NCBI GenBank assembly: GCA_023428905.1
Contig: JAEYWP010000013.1
Coordinates: 79,958 to 143,957 of the forward strand
Length of the DNA: 64,000 nucleotides
From: Verrucomicrobiota bacterium
GTDB taxonomy: Bacteria > Verrucomicrobiota > Verrucomicrobiia > Opitutales > Opitutaceae
Reading direction: 5' to 3'
The notes beneath the pieces are model-generated. The model did not search any database and was not told the origin of the DNA. It saw only the letters and a list, made by a program, of their open reading frames with translations. Numbering within the stretch: position 1 is the stretch's first letter; each line of letters starts with the position of its first letter. This document shows positions 16,139 through 24,805 of the stretch, one piece after another. A program made the position numbers and the translations under genes.

Positions 16139-19100
16139 ATGAAGACGCCCAAACGCCAGACCCCGCGTTCCCCTGTCCGTCGTCCCGCCAGGAGCGCCCG
16201 TGCGCCCGCAGCGGCGGCGGCGGCTGATCCGGCGCGCGGGCATGTCCTGCCCGCCGCCGAGGTGGAAAAGGCGCTGCTGGCGGGTACGCAGGTGGCCGCC
16301 CTCGAGACGTATTTTGGCGAGGAAGCCTATGCGGAGCTGCAATCCCTGGCCCGCCAGGCGGCGAGCCGCGGGGTGCGCGGTGGACCGCGGGTACTGGTCA
16401 TCCCCGGAACGATGGGGACAAAGCTCGGCGTGCTGGGCGGTGGGCTGTTCGGGATGAGCGACGTCTTCTGGCTCGACCCGTGCGACATCGCCTTGGGAAA
16501 CCTGCCACGGCTTTCCTTGCGCGATGGGGAGCAGGCGGTCACCGCAATGGAGCCGATCCTCCTGTTTTACCTGCGCCTGAAGCTGCGTCTGCGCGCGGCT
16601 GGATTCGACGCGGAATTCTGGGGTTACGATTGGCGGCACTCCATCGCGGACTCGGCCACCCGCCTGCGGGCGCACCTGGCGAAGGAGCCGGCACGCGAGG
16701 TGCACTTGGTGGCGCATAGCATGGGCGGGCTGGTGGCGCGCGCCGCCCTCAAGCGCGGCGCGCCCAAGGTGAAAAAACTGATCATGCTCGGCACTCCCAA
16801 TCACGGAGCCTTCGCCGCGACGCAGGCGATCCGCGGCACTCTTGCGAGCGTGCGGAAGCTGGCGGCGCTCGATCCGCTGCACACCGCCGAGGAACTCTGC
16901 GAGAAGGCGTTCAACACCTTCCCCAGCACCTACTCCCTCCTTCCCTCCCCGGAGCGTTTTTCCAAGCTCGACCTCTACGATGCGACGCGGTGGCCGAAGG
17001 ACGGCGCCCGCTTCGACCCGGCATTGCTGGAACACGCCCGGCGCACCCAGGCCCTCTTCGGCCCGGCGGACGAACGCCATTTCCTCATCGCCGGGGTGAA
17101 TCAAGCCACCGTCACCGACCTCGACCTTGGCGCGGGCGGCTTCGTCTACACGGAGAGCGCCGACGGAGACGGTACCGTGCCACTCGATCTGGCGCGGCTC
17201 GAGGGCGCAGCCACCTGGTACGCCGAGGAGGAGCACGGAAGCCTGCCCAGCAATGCGATCGTGACCCGGGCGGTGATCGACATTCTGAATACGGGCACCA
17301 CGGCGGTGCTCCCGCGCGAGTGGGACCGTACCCGCTGCGCTCCCGTCCTTCGGCGCACGACCGACGCCGAGCTCCGCGCCGCCATTCCGGCCGGGAAGCG
17401 GAGCAGCGAGGTCAGCTCCCGCGAGTTCCGCAACCTGCTCGCGCCCCTGCTCTCCACCGAGACCCACGAGGCCGCCACGGCCACCGCAGGAACCCCGGGA
17501 ACCTCTCCGGCGGGCGCCCTCTTTAACGCCGCGCGCCCCCTCGCCCTCGACCAGGTCGTGGTGGGTCGGCGGCGGCAGAAGCGGCTGGAAATCTGCATCG
17601 CCGAGGGCGACATCGCCGAGGTCAATGCCCGCGCCCTCGTCCTGGGTCTCTTTCGGGAGGTCGCCCCCGGTGGCGCCGCACTCGCGATCGACCAGCGCCT
17701 TGACGGCGCGATTGGCGATTTCGTCAACCGCCGGATGTTCTCCGGAAATGTGGGTGAGCTCTTCATTCTCCCCACCGGTCGCCATCCCCTTCAGGCGGAC
17801 CTCGTGCTCTTCGCCGGACTCGGTGCGTTCGACCGCTTCAACGTCGAGATCCTGCAGCTGGTGGCGGAGAACACCATCCGCACGCTCATCCGGACCAATG
17901 TGGAGGACTTCGCCACCGTCCTGCTGGGCAGCGGGACGGGCGTGGAGGCGATCGACTCCCTGCGCCACCTCCTCGAGGGTTTTGTCCGCGCGATCCGAGA
18001 TCTGGATACAGACGCCGGCGTGCGCCGGGTGACCTTTTGCATTCGCGACCCGGGCAAATGCCGGGAAGCGGCGGCCGAGCTCTTCCGCCTCGCCGGGACC
18101 GAGCTCTTCCACGAGATCGAGGTCAGCTTCGAGACGCGCGTGCTCCCCTCGACCCTCTCCCGTCAGGCGCCCAGCCGGCTCGCGGCCGCCGGCCCTGGAG
18201 GCGAACCCGTTTACCTGATTGTTCGCCAGGAGCGCTCCACCGCCGCGGGACTGGTCCTGCGCTCATCCGCCCTGACCGCGGGCACGAAGGCCGCGGTCAT
18301 CACGGGCGAACGCACGGTCAAGAAAGGGGACCTCGACAAGCTCCTCGCTGTGCTGGGCACACCGTCCTTTGTGCCGTCCCGCATGCCGGAGGTGGGGGCC
18401 CAGCTCGCGAACCTGCTCCTCGCGGATGAGGTGCTGGCCGTCCTGCCCGCCTTCGCCGCAAATCCACTGGTGGTGGTGCACGACGGGCCGGCCTCGCGCA
18501 TCCCTTGGGAGCTGCTGCAGATCGGCGGACGCTTTCCCGTCCTCGAGGCCGGCATCACGCGCCGTTACCTGGCGGACAACCTCTCCGTCGCCAAATGGCT
18601 CGAGGCGCGGCGGCAGAGTCCCCAGCTGCGCCTTCTCCTGGTGGTGAATCCCAATCGCGGGGAATACCTCAGCCTGCCCGGGGCCGAGGAAGAGGGCGAG
18701 CGGGTCAAGGCCCTGTTCAAGGGGGAGCTCGGAGTGGACATCACCGAGCGTTCCGGAGCGGACGCCACCCGCGCCGCCCTGCTCCAGGACTTCAGATCCG
18801 GGAAGTATGATGTGGTTCACTACGCGGGCCACGCCGCCTTTGACCCCGCCAACCCGGGCGGCAGCGGGCTCCTCTGCCACGGGGGCGAGATTCTGGGAGG
18901 ATCCGACCTCGCCGGCCTCGGCAACCTGCCCAACCTCGTGGTCTTTAATGCCTGCGAGTCCGGCCGGGTACGCGGCGGAAAAGGAAGGGAAGCCGTCACG
19001 CGGCAGGCGGAACGCGCCACCGGCTTGGCCGAAGCCTTCCTTCGCGGCGGGGTGGCCAACTACGTCGGCACGTATTGGCCCGTGGGTGACGGCCCGGCTG

Positions 19101-19270
19101 TCACCTTTGCCACCACCTTTTACCCGGCGCTGCTGCGCGGGCAGTCGGTGGGCGAGGCGCTGCGCGCCGCCCGGCGGACGGTCCAGGAAAAGGAAAAGAC
19201 AATCGATTGGGCCGACTACATCCACTACGGCAACCAGGACTTCGTCCTGAAGACGGGAGAGTCGCGCTGA
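16139..19270 (+). CDS. Lipase-like hydrolase / M17-N-like / CHAT protease fusion
   Basis: A 1043-residue protein with no signal peptide or membrane segment, presumably cytoplasmic. Residues about 83-400 are an LCAT-like alpha/beta hydrolase: PGTMGTKLG near 89, GYDWR near 162, and the nucleophile Ser194 in VAHSMGG; the acidic and His partners probably lie near DGDGTVPL and EEHGSLP. Residues about 475-660 resemble the N-terminal (macro-like) domain of M17 leucyl aminopeptidases (EGDIAEVNARALVLGLF, LDGAIGDF). From about 760 a CHAT caspase-like domain follows (ASRIPWELLQI, HYAGHAAF with His898, FNACESG with Cys939). All catalytic residues look intact. CHAT proteases act as self-killing or signalling proteases; this combination is unusual. 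It is monocistronic and converges on the spermidine-synthase-like gene. Confidence 0.85.
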   Translation: MKTPKRQTPRSPVRRPARSARAPAAAAAADPARGHVLPAAEVEKALLAGTQVAALETYFGEEAYAELQSLARQAASRGVRGGPRVLVIPGTMGTKLGVLGGGLFGMSDVFWLDPCDIALGNLPRLSLRDGEQAVTAMEPILLFYLRLKLRLRAAGFDAEFWGYDWRHSIADSATRLRAHLAKEPAREVHLVAHSMGGLVARAALKRGAPKVKKLIMLGTPNHGAFAATQAIRGTLASVRKLAALDPLHTAEELCEKAFNTFPSTYSLLPSPERFSKLDLYDATRWPKDGARFDPALLEHARRTQALFGPADERHFLIAGVNQATVTDLDLGAGGFVYTESADGDGTVPLDLARLEGAATWYAEEEHGSLPSNAIVTRAVIDILNTGTTAVLPREWDRTRCAPVLRRTTDAELRAAIPAGKRSSEVSSREFRNLLAPLLSTETHEAATATAGTPGTSPAGALFNAARPLALDQVVVGRRRQKRLEICIAEGDIAEVNARALVLGLFREVAPGGAALAIDQRLDGAIGDFVNRRMFSGNVGELFILPTGRHPLQADLVLFAGLGAFDRFNVEILQLVAENTIRTLIRTNVEDFATVLLGSGTGVEAIDSLRHLLEGFVRAIRDLDTDAGVRRVTFCIRDPGKCREAAAELFRLAGTELFHEIEVSFETRVLPSTLSRQAPSRLAAAGPGGEPVYLIVRQERSTAAGLVLRSSALTAGTKAAVITGERTVKKGDLDKLLAVLGTPSFVPSRMPEVGAQLANLLLADEVLAVLPAFAANPLVVVHDGPASRIPWELLQIGGRFPVLEAGITRRYLADNLSVAKWLEARRQSPQLRLLLVVNPNRGEYLSLPGAEEEGERVKALFKGELGVDITERSGADATRAALLQDFRSGKYDVVHYAGHAAFDPANPGGSGLLCHGGEILGGSDLAGLGNLPNLVVFNACESGRVRGGKGREAVTRQAERATGLAEAFLRGGVANYVGTYWPVGDGPAVTFATTFYPALLRGQSVGEALRAARRTVQEKEKTIDWADYIHYGNQDFVLKTGESR

Positions 19271-19291
19271 AGGCGCGGCGCGGGCCAGGCG

Positions 19292-21331
19292 CTATTTGGG
19301 CCAGAGCACCTCGGCCAGGCCGTTGCGATCGTCGGTCCAGCGGATCTCCGGCTGGCCCTCCGCACGGGCGAGGGTGTAGTCGAAGTCGGGCCTGACATTG
19401 TTCTGGTCAAGCCAGCGCTCGATGTCGGCCGCGCGGTCGGGCCGGTACAGCAGCACATAATGGGTCTTCCTCGGCTCGTCGCGGGCGGTGTGGTGCCGGC
19501 TGGGCGAGGCCAGGATGGAGTCGGCGTGTAGCCCAAGATCGCGCGCGTGGGTGGCCAGGATGGGAAAGAGGTCGACGTACCGGTTCGAGACGTGGAACAC
19601 GAGCAGCCCCCGCGGCACCTTGGCGAGGTACTCCTCCACCGCCTCGCGTGTCAGCAAGTGGACAGGAATGTAGTCTCCGGAAAACGCATCCACCAGCAGC
19701 AGGTCGAAGGTCTCCGGGGCGGTGCGCACGCCGATTCGCCCATCTGCGATCCGCACCTCCACGCGGCCGGGCTGGTCGGCGAGGAAGGTGAAGTGGCTGC
19801 GCGCAAGGTCCTCGACCAGCGGATTGATGTCCCAAAAAACGAGCGAGTCTCCCGGTCGGTTGAAGGCAGCCATCGTGCCCGTGCCGAGCCCGATCACCGC
19901 GGTGCGAAGCGATGGCGTCTCCGCCTGCAGCGCCTTCATCACCACCGCGATGGCCGAGCCGTCGCAATAATAAGCGGTCGGCGTCCGGCGCAGGTTCTCC
20001 TCCCGCAGCTGCACGCCGTGCACCGTCGTCTCACTGGAGGACATCACAAAGGCGGGCGATTTCTCGATCCGGATCGTTCCGTAATGATTCCTATGATACG
20101 AAACGATGGTCACGCGCGAGCGATGTTCGCGCCAGACCGGCAGGAGGGTGAGGTAAAGGGCGGGCCCGAAGGCGAGGACCAGGACCGCGGTGCGCTGGCT
20201 CCAGTCTGCGCGGGTGACGAGGGTATGGGCCAGCCCGAGGCCCAGGCAGAAAGCCGCCCCCATGAATTCCAGGTTGCGGTCAAAGAGGACGGGCGCCCCG
20301 ACGCTGGCGAAGAGTCCGGCAGCCGCGCCGGCGGAGGCCAGCACCAGGTAAAAGAGGGTGAAGCGGCGCTCCGGCCGGCGCTGAAAGAGGAAGCCGTGGC
20401 CGGCCAGGCACCCGGACGCGAGGAGAGCAACCATCCACGTGCGGGCGGTTTCGGTGAGTTCGAGATTCGAGACGCCCTTGGCCTGGGAGTAGCCGAAGAC
20501 GGCAAAACCAAACACCGCCAGCGCGGCCTGGGTCAGCCCGGGCCGCCACCAGCCCGAAAAGGTGAAGGTAAAGCTGAGGAGGTAGATCCCGAGAGGGATC
20601 AGCCACGAAAGGGGGTTCGAGCCAATCTCCGCGCTCAGGATGTGCACGGCGGAGAGCATCAGCGTGCAGGTGGCGAAGGCGGTGGCGGCCCAGACGGCGA
20701 TTCGGGAGGGACGGATCTCCTCCGGCTCAGGCGGCTGCGCCTCCACCGTTGCGGTGCGCCCGCGCTGGAGAAAGGCGAGTACCAGGCAAGCGGCTGCCAG
20801 CGCGATCACCAGCCAGCGCAGGTACCCCACCTGGACCGACAGGCCAAGGAAGGGCTCGACCACAAAGGGGTACACCACAAGCGCAAGAAGGCTGCCGAGG
20901 TTGGAGACTCCGTAGAGCCAGTAAGGCACACGGCCGGTGCGCTCGCGCAGCCAGCCCTGCAGCACGATACCGATACTGGTGGAGAGCAGGACGGTGGGCA
21001 GCACCGCCAGGGCCAAGCCGAGAACGACGGCCGGCCATTCCGGTAGGCCGGCAAAATGCCAGGGCGGGAGTCGCAAGCTCAGGGCAGCCAGCACCGCGAG
21101 GGCAGCCACCACCCAGCCTGCGTGCCGGCGGCCGGGACCGAGCAGCTGGTAGGCCAGGGCGTAACCGGCGAGCAGTGATACCTGGAAGAAAAACGAGACC
21201 GTCATCCAGGTCCCGGCCGTGCCACCGTAACGCGGTATCAGCTGCTTCCCTACAAGCGGCTGGATCAGGAAGGTGAGAAACGCCGCCGCGGGCACGACGA
21301 GCCAGGCAAGCGGACGAAAAAGCCACTGCAT
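19292..21331 (-). CDS. Membrane-fused spermidine-synthase-like protein
   Basis: A 679-residue protein. The N-terminal 400 residues form about ten to twelve membrane segments (VVPAAAFLTFLIQPLVGKQL at the start, then YGGTAGTW). The C-terminal 250 residues are a SAM-binding Rossmann domain of the polyamine-synthase type (TAVIGLGTGTMAAF, FWDINPLVEDLA, DLLLVDAFSGDYIPVHLL). This architecture (fused MFS/spermidine synthase) is common in Verrucomicrobiota and Planctomycetota; whether it makes polyamines is untested, and the polar loop around the active site differs from SpeE. It converges on the CHAT fusion with only 21 bp between stops. Confidence 0.83.
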   Translation of the reverse strand: MQWLFRPLAWLVVPAAAFLTFLIQPLVGKQLIPRYGGTAGTWMTVSFFFQVSLLAGYALAYQLLGPGRRHAGWVVAALAVLAALSLRLPPWHFAGLPEWPAVVLGLALAVLPTVLLSTSIGIVLQGWLRERTGRVPYWLYGVSNLGSLLALVVYPFVVEPFLGLSVQVGYLRWLVIALAAACLVLAFLQRGRTATVEAQPPEPEEIRPSRIAVWAATAFATCTLMLSAVHILSAEIGSNPLSWLIPLGIYLLSFTFTFSGWWRPGLTQAALAVFGFAVFGYSQAKGVSNLELTETARTWMVALLASGCLAGHGFLFQRRPERRFTLFYLVLASAGAAAGLFASVGAPVLFDRNLEFMGAAFCLGLGLAHTLVTRADWSQRTAVLVLAFGPALYLTLLPVWREHRSRVTIVSYHRNHYGTIRIEKSPAFVMSSSETTVHGVQLREENLRRTPTAYYCDGSAIAVVMKALQAETPSLRTAVIGLGTGTMAAFNRPGDSLVFWDINPLVEDLARSHFTFLADQPGRVEVRIADGRIGVRTAPETFDLLLVDAFSGDYIPVHLLTREAVEEYLAKVPRGLLVFHVSNRYVDLFPILATHARDLGLHADSILASPSRHHTARDEPRKTHYVLLYRPDRAADIERWLDQNNVRPDFDYTLARAEGQPEIRWTDDRNGLAEVLWPK

Positions 21332-21420
21332 GGTGAGGGAATCTGGGAAGCGCCGACCCGGGTCACCCGGTCACGCCCGGTGAGGGCGCGGCGGCGTCCG
21401 GTGCGCGCGCCGCCGGCGGG

Positions 21421-21891
21421 TCAGGGGGTGCGGGGTTTCACCTCGATCAGTTCGAGTTCGAAGATGAGGGTGGCGCGCCGCGGGATCCGGGGCGGCTGCC
21501 CGCGGGTGCCGTAACCGAGTTCGAAAGGAATGATGAGTATCCGTTTTTCTCCCACGCGCATTGCGCCGATGCCTTCGTCAAATCCCTGGATGACCTCCCC
21601 GCGGTCGGTCTGGAAGGTGAAGGGTTTGGTCGGATCGGTGGACGAGTCAAAGACGGTGCCGTCCAGCAGTTTCCCTGTGTACAGGACGCTGACGCTATCG
21701 CCGGAGGCCGGTTGCGGTCCATCGCCTGCGCGCAGGACCACATAGCGGAGGCTGGTGGACGTGCGTTTGGCCTCCGGGTAGCGCTCACGGACGATCTCCA
21801 GGTCCTCCGGGGGCAGTTTTTCGCGCTGGGCGTAGGACCAGGCCGGGGAGAGAAAAAGAAGGGCAAGCAGGAGGGCGCGGGCAAAACGCAT
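21421..21891 (-). CDS. FKBP-type peptidyl-prolyl cis-trans isomerase, exported
   Basis: A 156-residue protein with a signal peptide (MRFARALLLALLFLSPAWSYA) and one FKBP domain (about 50-154). Conserved features are DSVSVLYTGKLLDGTVFDSS, the substrate-pocket GEVIQGFDEGIGAMRVGEKR and PFELGYGTRG. The protein should assist folding of periplasmic proteins by isomerising X-Pro bonds. The ATG at 21891 was chosen because it puts the signal peptide at the N-terminus; 29 codons of open frame upstream overlap repeat-derived sequence. The upstream gap holds dispersed repeats. Confidence 0.88.
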   Translation of the reverse strand: MRFARALLLALLFLSPAWSYAQREKLPPEDLEIVRERYPEAKRTSTSLRYVVLRAGDGPQPASGDSVSVLYTGKLLDGTVFDSSTDPTKPFTFQTDRGEVIQGFDEGIGAMRVGEKRILIIPFELGYGTRGQPPRIPRRATLIFELELIEVKPRTP

Positions 21892-22212
21892 GGCCTTAGC
21901 CTGTGTCGTCTGGCGCGCCCTCCGCAATAGCGGATCGAACCACGAATAAACGCTCTTCCAATCACCACGGATGGACACGACCCATGGTGAGAAATTGAAC
22001 CACGAATGGACACGAATTTACACGAATCAGAATCAGACCCCCGAGCGTCTATTCCTTCCGTTATTCGTGCCCATGCGTGTCCATTCGTGGTTTCCACCTC
22101 TGAGGGTCGATGTCTGTATCCGTGTTCATCCGTGTCCATCCGTGGTTCACCCTTGGATTGAGACCGTGTCCATTCGTGGTTCCTTCGGGGAGGGCGGAGA
22201 CACGCGGGCACG
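21892..22212. repeat. CACGAATGGACACGAAT-type dispersed repeats
   Basis: This gene-free stretch is largely built of variants of AACCACGAATGGACACGAAT. Forward copies lie at about 21939-21950, 21963-21980 and 21998-22027; inverted copies (reading GTGTCCATTCGTGG) at 22061-22093, 22115-22148 and 22165-22182. The forward and inverted sets could pair. Related copies occur at 23961-24128 and 58191-58222. Such repeats are known between genes in several Verrucomicrobiota and other large bacterial genomes; their function is not established. Confidence 0.75.
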
Positions 22213-22241
22213 AAAAAGGCGAGGCCGGGAAGGCCTCGCCT
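22213..22241 (-). terminator. Rho-independent terminator of the RRM gene
   Basis: On the minus strand a perfect 10-bp stem (AGGCGAGGCC with GGCCTCGCCT, 22241-22217) with a 5-base loop is followed by T5 (complement of 22213-22217). It lies 27 bp beyond the stop codon of the RRM gene. Confidence 0.88.
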
Positions 22242-22267
22242 GAAAGTCGTTTCGTTAGAAAGACAGC

Positions 22268-22648
22268 TTAGTAACGGCGATCGCCGCCACGGCCGCCGCC
22301 GCCGAAGCCGCCACGACGGTCACCACCGCCGCCGCCGCCGAAGCCACGACGCTCGCCGCCACCACCGAACGAACGGCCACCGCCGCCGGCGCCTTCTTCC
22401 TTCGGACGGGCTTCGTTCACCGTGAGGGTGCGGCCACCGAGGTCGGCGCCATTCATCTTCTCAGCGGCGATCTTCGCCTCTTCGGAGGTGCCCATGGTGA
22501 CGAAAGCGAAACCGCGGGGGCGGTTCGTCATCTTGTCCATGGCGATGTACACGTCGGAGACGGTACCGAACTGGCCGAAAGCGGAGCGCAGCTCCTCTTC
22601 CGAGGTCTTGAAGGACATGTTGCCGACGTAGAGTTTGGAGTTACTCAT
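22268..22648 (-). CDS. Glycine-rich RRM RNA-binding protein
   Basis: A 126-residue cytoplasmic protein with one RNA-recognition motif (residues about 4-80): RNP2 KLYVGNMSF and RNP1 RGFAFVTM are both intact. The C-terminal 40 residues are a Gly/Arg-rich tail with GGGG and DRRGGFGGG units. Such proteins are common in Verrucomicrobiota and cyanobacteria, often cold-induced, and act on RNA structure. The ATG at 22648 was chosen because the RRM begins immediately; a 22-codon upstream extension reads through the probable 5' leader. A strong terminator follows. Confidence 0.9.
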   Translation of the reverse strand: MSNSKLYVGNMSFKTSEEELRSAFGQFGTVSDVYIAMDKMTNRPRGFAFVTMGTSEEAKIAAEKMNGADLGGRTLTVNEARPKEEGAGGGGRSFGGGGERRGFGGGGGGDRRGGFGGGGRGGDRRY

Positions 22649-22914
22649 GTTTGATTTCGTAGATCCAGCGTAGCTTCCAGTCCGTTCCCGACCATCGGGT
22701 TTCGAAATCATCATGTGAACTCCTTAGCTCGCCTGACGACTCACCAGTGCCTGTCATCTAACTTTCTCTATCGAGGGCGTGAAAGAGAGCGGAACGGTGG
22801 ATAAATGCAAGGGAAAAATGACACCTATATCCCGCAACCGCTTGGCCTTCTGATAGCTAGCTCCTGCAATGGTTTCCCCCTGCCCGTTCATTCCAGCGGT
22901 CCATTTTGCCGAAT

Positions 22915-23370
22915 TTAGGAAAGTACGCCCGAACCGAAGAGTTGATCCAAAGCCCGGCGATCGCGCTTGGTAGGGCGCCCGGAACCGCGCTCCCGAGCGA
23001 GGAATTGCTGGATCGGCTGGGCCCGGGCCTTTTCCAGTTCCTCCGGCGGTGTCTTGTCCTCGCAATAGGTGGAAACGAGCTTGGCGCCCACCCTGCTCTT
23101 CGGGATGGCGACGACACGGAGGGTGCGGGTCACGAGGCCTTGAGCCACCGCGATCACTTCGCCGGGCCGCACATCGCGCGCGGGTTTTGCGGGTTGTCCA
23201 TTGATCGTGACCGAGCCGGCTCGGCACGCATCCGTCGCCAGGCCGCGTGTTTTGAAGGCGCGGACCGACCAAAGGAACTTGTCGATGCGCTCCGCGGCGT
23301 CGGGAACGCCGGGCGCGGGAACAGCCTGGGGAACGTGTGTCCGGCCCGACGACTGAGACGGGGTGTTCAA
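22915..23370 (-). CDS. Hsp15-like S4-domain RNA-binding protein
   Basis: A 151-residue protein with an S4 RNA-binding domain (AERIDKFLWSVRAFKTRGLA, VTINGQPAKPARDVRPGEVI) followed by a basic tail (RPTKRDRRALDQL). This is the layout of HslR/Hsp15, which binds 50S subunits carrying stalled nascent chains. No ATG lies near the start; a TTG at 23370, directly after the TAA of the DUF3016 gene, is the best candidate, implying translational coupling. About 25 N-terminal residues before the S4 domain are Pro/Ala-rich and may not be translated. Confidence 0.82.
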   Translation of the reverse strand: MNTPSQSSGRTHVPQAVPAPGVPDAAERIDKFLWSVRAFKTRGLATDACRAGSVTINGQPAKPARDVRPGEVIAVAQGLVTRTLRVVAIPKSRVGAKLVSTYCEDKTPPEELEKARAQPIQQFLARERGSGRPTKRDRRALDQLFGSGVLS

Positions 23371-23895
23371 TTACTTTTTCGCGGTTCGAAACTCGCTGCG
23401 CAGCCAATCGTCGAGCAGCCGCTTTTCATAACGCAGCTCGTCCGAGGTGTTCACGGAAGTGATGTTATTCTGGAAGTTCAGGTCCGACAGCTTCGACTTG
23501 CCCTCCTTGATCACCGCGCCGGCCTGGTCGGTGAGCTTGTAGGACAGCTCGATGCGCGGGGTGTAGATCGACTTGATGATGCGCACGTCCTGGGCGGAGG
23601 GGCCGCGCCACGGCTCGTATTCACCCGCCATGTCGATGTCGGTGATCGTGATGCTCAGCTTCTGGCCGGCGGCCAGCAGGCGCGGGGCGCGCTGCTCGAG
23701 GTACTGGCGGAACTGGGCGAGATTGGCTTCGCGGCCGCGCTCCGTGTCGAGGGAGGAGTCTTTGATATCCCGGAAGTTCTCCGGCTTGTCGAAGATCACC
23801 TCCACCTGCCCCGCCGCCGGCGTGTCCGCAGCAAACGCGGGCGAGACAGCCACCATGCCGGCTGCGAGCATTAAGAGTCGAAGGGTGTTTTTCAT
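23371..23895 (-). CDS. DUF3016-family exported protein
   Basis: A 174-residue protein with a signal peptide (MKNTLRLLMLAAGMVAVSPAFAAD). The mature part matches DUF3016: VEVIFDKPENFRDI, ITDIDMAGEYEPWR, VRIIKSIYTPRIELSY and a C-terminal LRYEKRLLDDWL. The function of the family is unknown; members are periplasmic. I used the ATG at 23895 rather than one nine codons upstream because the signal peptide is then complete. The TTG of the Hsp15-like gene follows without a gap. Confidence 0.82.
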   Translation of the reverse strand: MKNTLRLLMLAAGMVAVSPAFAADTPAAGQVEVIFDKPENFRDIKDSSLDTERGREANLAQFRQYLEQRAPRLLAAGQKLSITITDIDMAGEYEPWRGPSAQDVRIIKSIYTPRIELSYKLTDQAGAVIKEGKSKLSDLNFQNNITSVNTSDELRYEKRLLDDWLRSEFRTAKK

Positions 23896-24196
23896 AGGTA
23901 CGACTGTGACAAACCGTACCACGGAAAAGTTTCATTTGCCACCGCGCACTCCGCGGTTGGAACCACCGATGGACACGGACTCACACGGATACGGACGTCC
24001 AGAATCTCAATCCCTGGAATGAGAACCACGAATGGACACGAATTGGGCGGAAAGCTTGTCGCTCAGATCCCCCCCGGGGGGGGGTCGATGCCTTGGTCAT
24101 CCCTGTCCGTTCGTGTCCATTAGTGGTTAGAACGGATCGGCTTGGACTCCGCCGGGCACGTGACCCATCCGTGGTGCCGAATGGGTTGAGCCGTCG
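23896..24196. repeat. Intergenic region with CACGAATGGACACG repeats and a C7G9 run
   Basis: No gene is seen. Copies of the CACGAATGGACACG family lie at 23961-23996 and 24023-24044 (forward) and 24104-24128 (inverted). A run of seven C followed by nine G occupies 24069-24084, a homopolymer palindrome prone to slippage or assembly error. It separates the DUF3016 unit from the 3' end of the HD-GYP gene. Confidence 0.7.
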
Positions 24197-24805
24197 TCAG
24201 CTGGCGGGGGCGACTTCGACGGAGACGGCGGGCAGGCCTTCGAGGAAGGCGTCGAGGATATCGGGATCGAACTTGAGGCCGCGGAGACGTTTCATCTCCG
24301 CCAGCACACGGTCTTCCTCCCAGGCGGGCTTGTAGGCGCGACTCGACATCAGGGCGTCGTACACATCCGCGACTGCCACGATCCGCGCATCCAACGGAAT
24401 CAGGTCTCCAGCGATCCCATTCGGATAACCGCCGCCATTCCAATCCTCATGGTGCGCCAAGGCGATTCGCGCGGCACACTGGATCACCGGCCAGGGGCTG
24501 TGCTGCAGAATCCGATGACCGACGATGGTGTGAGATCGGATCTGCACCATCTCCTCGGCGGTCAACTTGCCCGGCTTGCTCAACAGGGAAATAGGCAGGG
24601 CGATCTTGCCCACATCGTGCAGCGGCGTCGCCTGGCGAAGATCGTTCAGTTGCTGCTCCCCCAGCCCGATCCGCCGTCCGATCTCGCAGGCATAGGTGCT
24701 GACACGGTCCAGGTGGCTGCTGATGCTCGGGTCATGCGCCTCACACGCATACCGAAGGCGCAGCGCAAGCTCCGCGCCGGGGTCGATCACGCTGAAGGGA
24801 TTCAT
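24197..24805 (-). CDS. HD-GYP c-di-GMP phosphodiesterase (single-domain)
   Basis: A 202-residue cytoplasmic protein consisting almost entirely of an HD-GYP domain: HLDRVSTYACEIGRRIGL, LHDVGKIALP (catalytic His-Asp intact), SHTIVGHRIL, and HHEDWNGGGYPNGI for the GYP region. HD-GYP enzymes hydrolyse c-di-GMP to pGpG or GMP. The start ATG overlaps the stop of the upstream GGDEF gene (ATGA, 24802-24805), so synthesis is coupled to that of the cyclase. It is the last gene of the pilus/c-di-GMP run. There is no receiver; input is probably through expression or partner binding. Confidence 0.9.
   Translation of the reverse strand: MNPFSVIDPGAELALRLRYACEAHDPSISSHLDRVSTYACEIGRRIGLGEQQLNDLRQATPLHDVGKIALPISLLSKPGKLTAEEMVQIRSHTIVGHRILQHSPWPVIQCAARIALAHHEDWNGGGYPNGIAGDLIPLDARIVAVADVYDALMSSRAYKPAWEEDRVLAEMKRLRGLKFDPDILDAFLEGLPAVSVEVAPAS

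Noticed and set aside
24069..24084. C7G9 run as a regulatory palindrome
   Set aside because: Homopolymer runs of this kind are frequent assembly or polymerase slippage sites; no supporting context.
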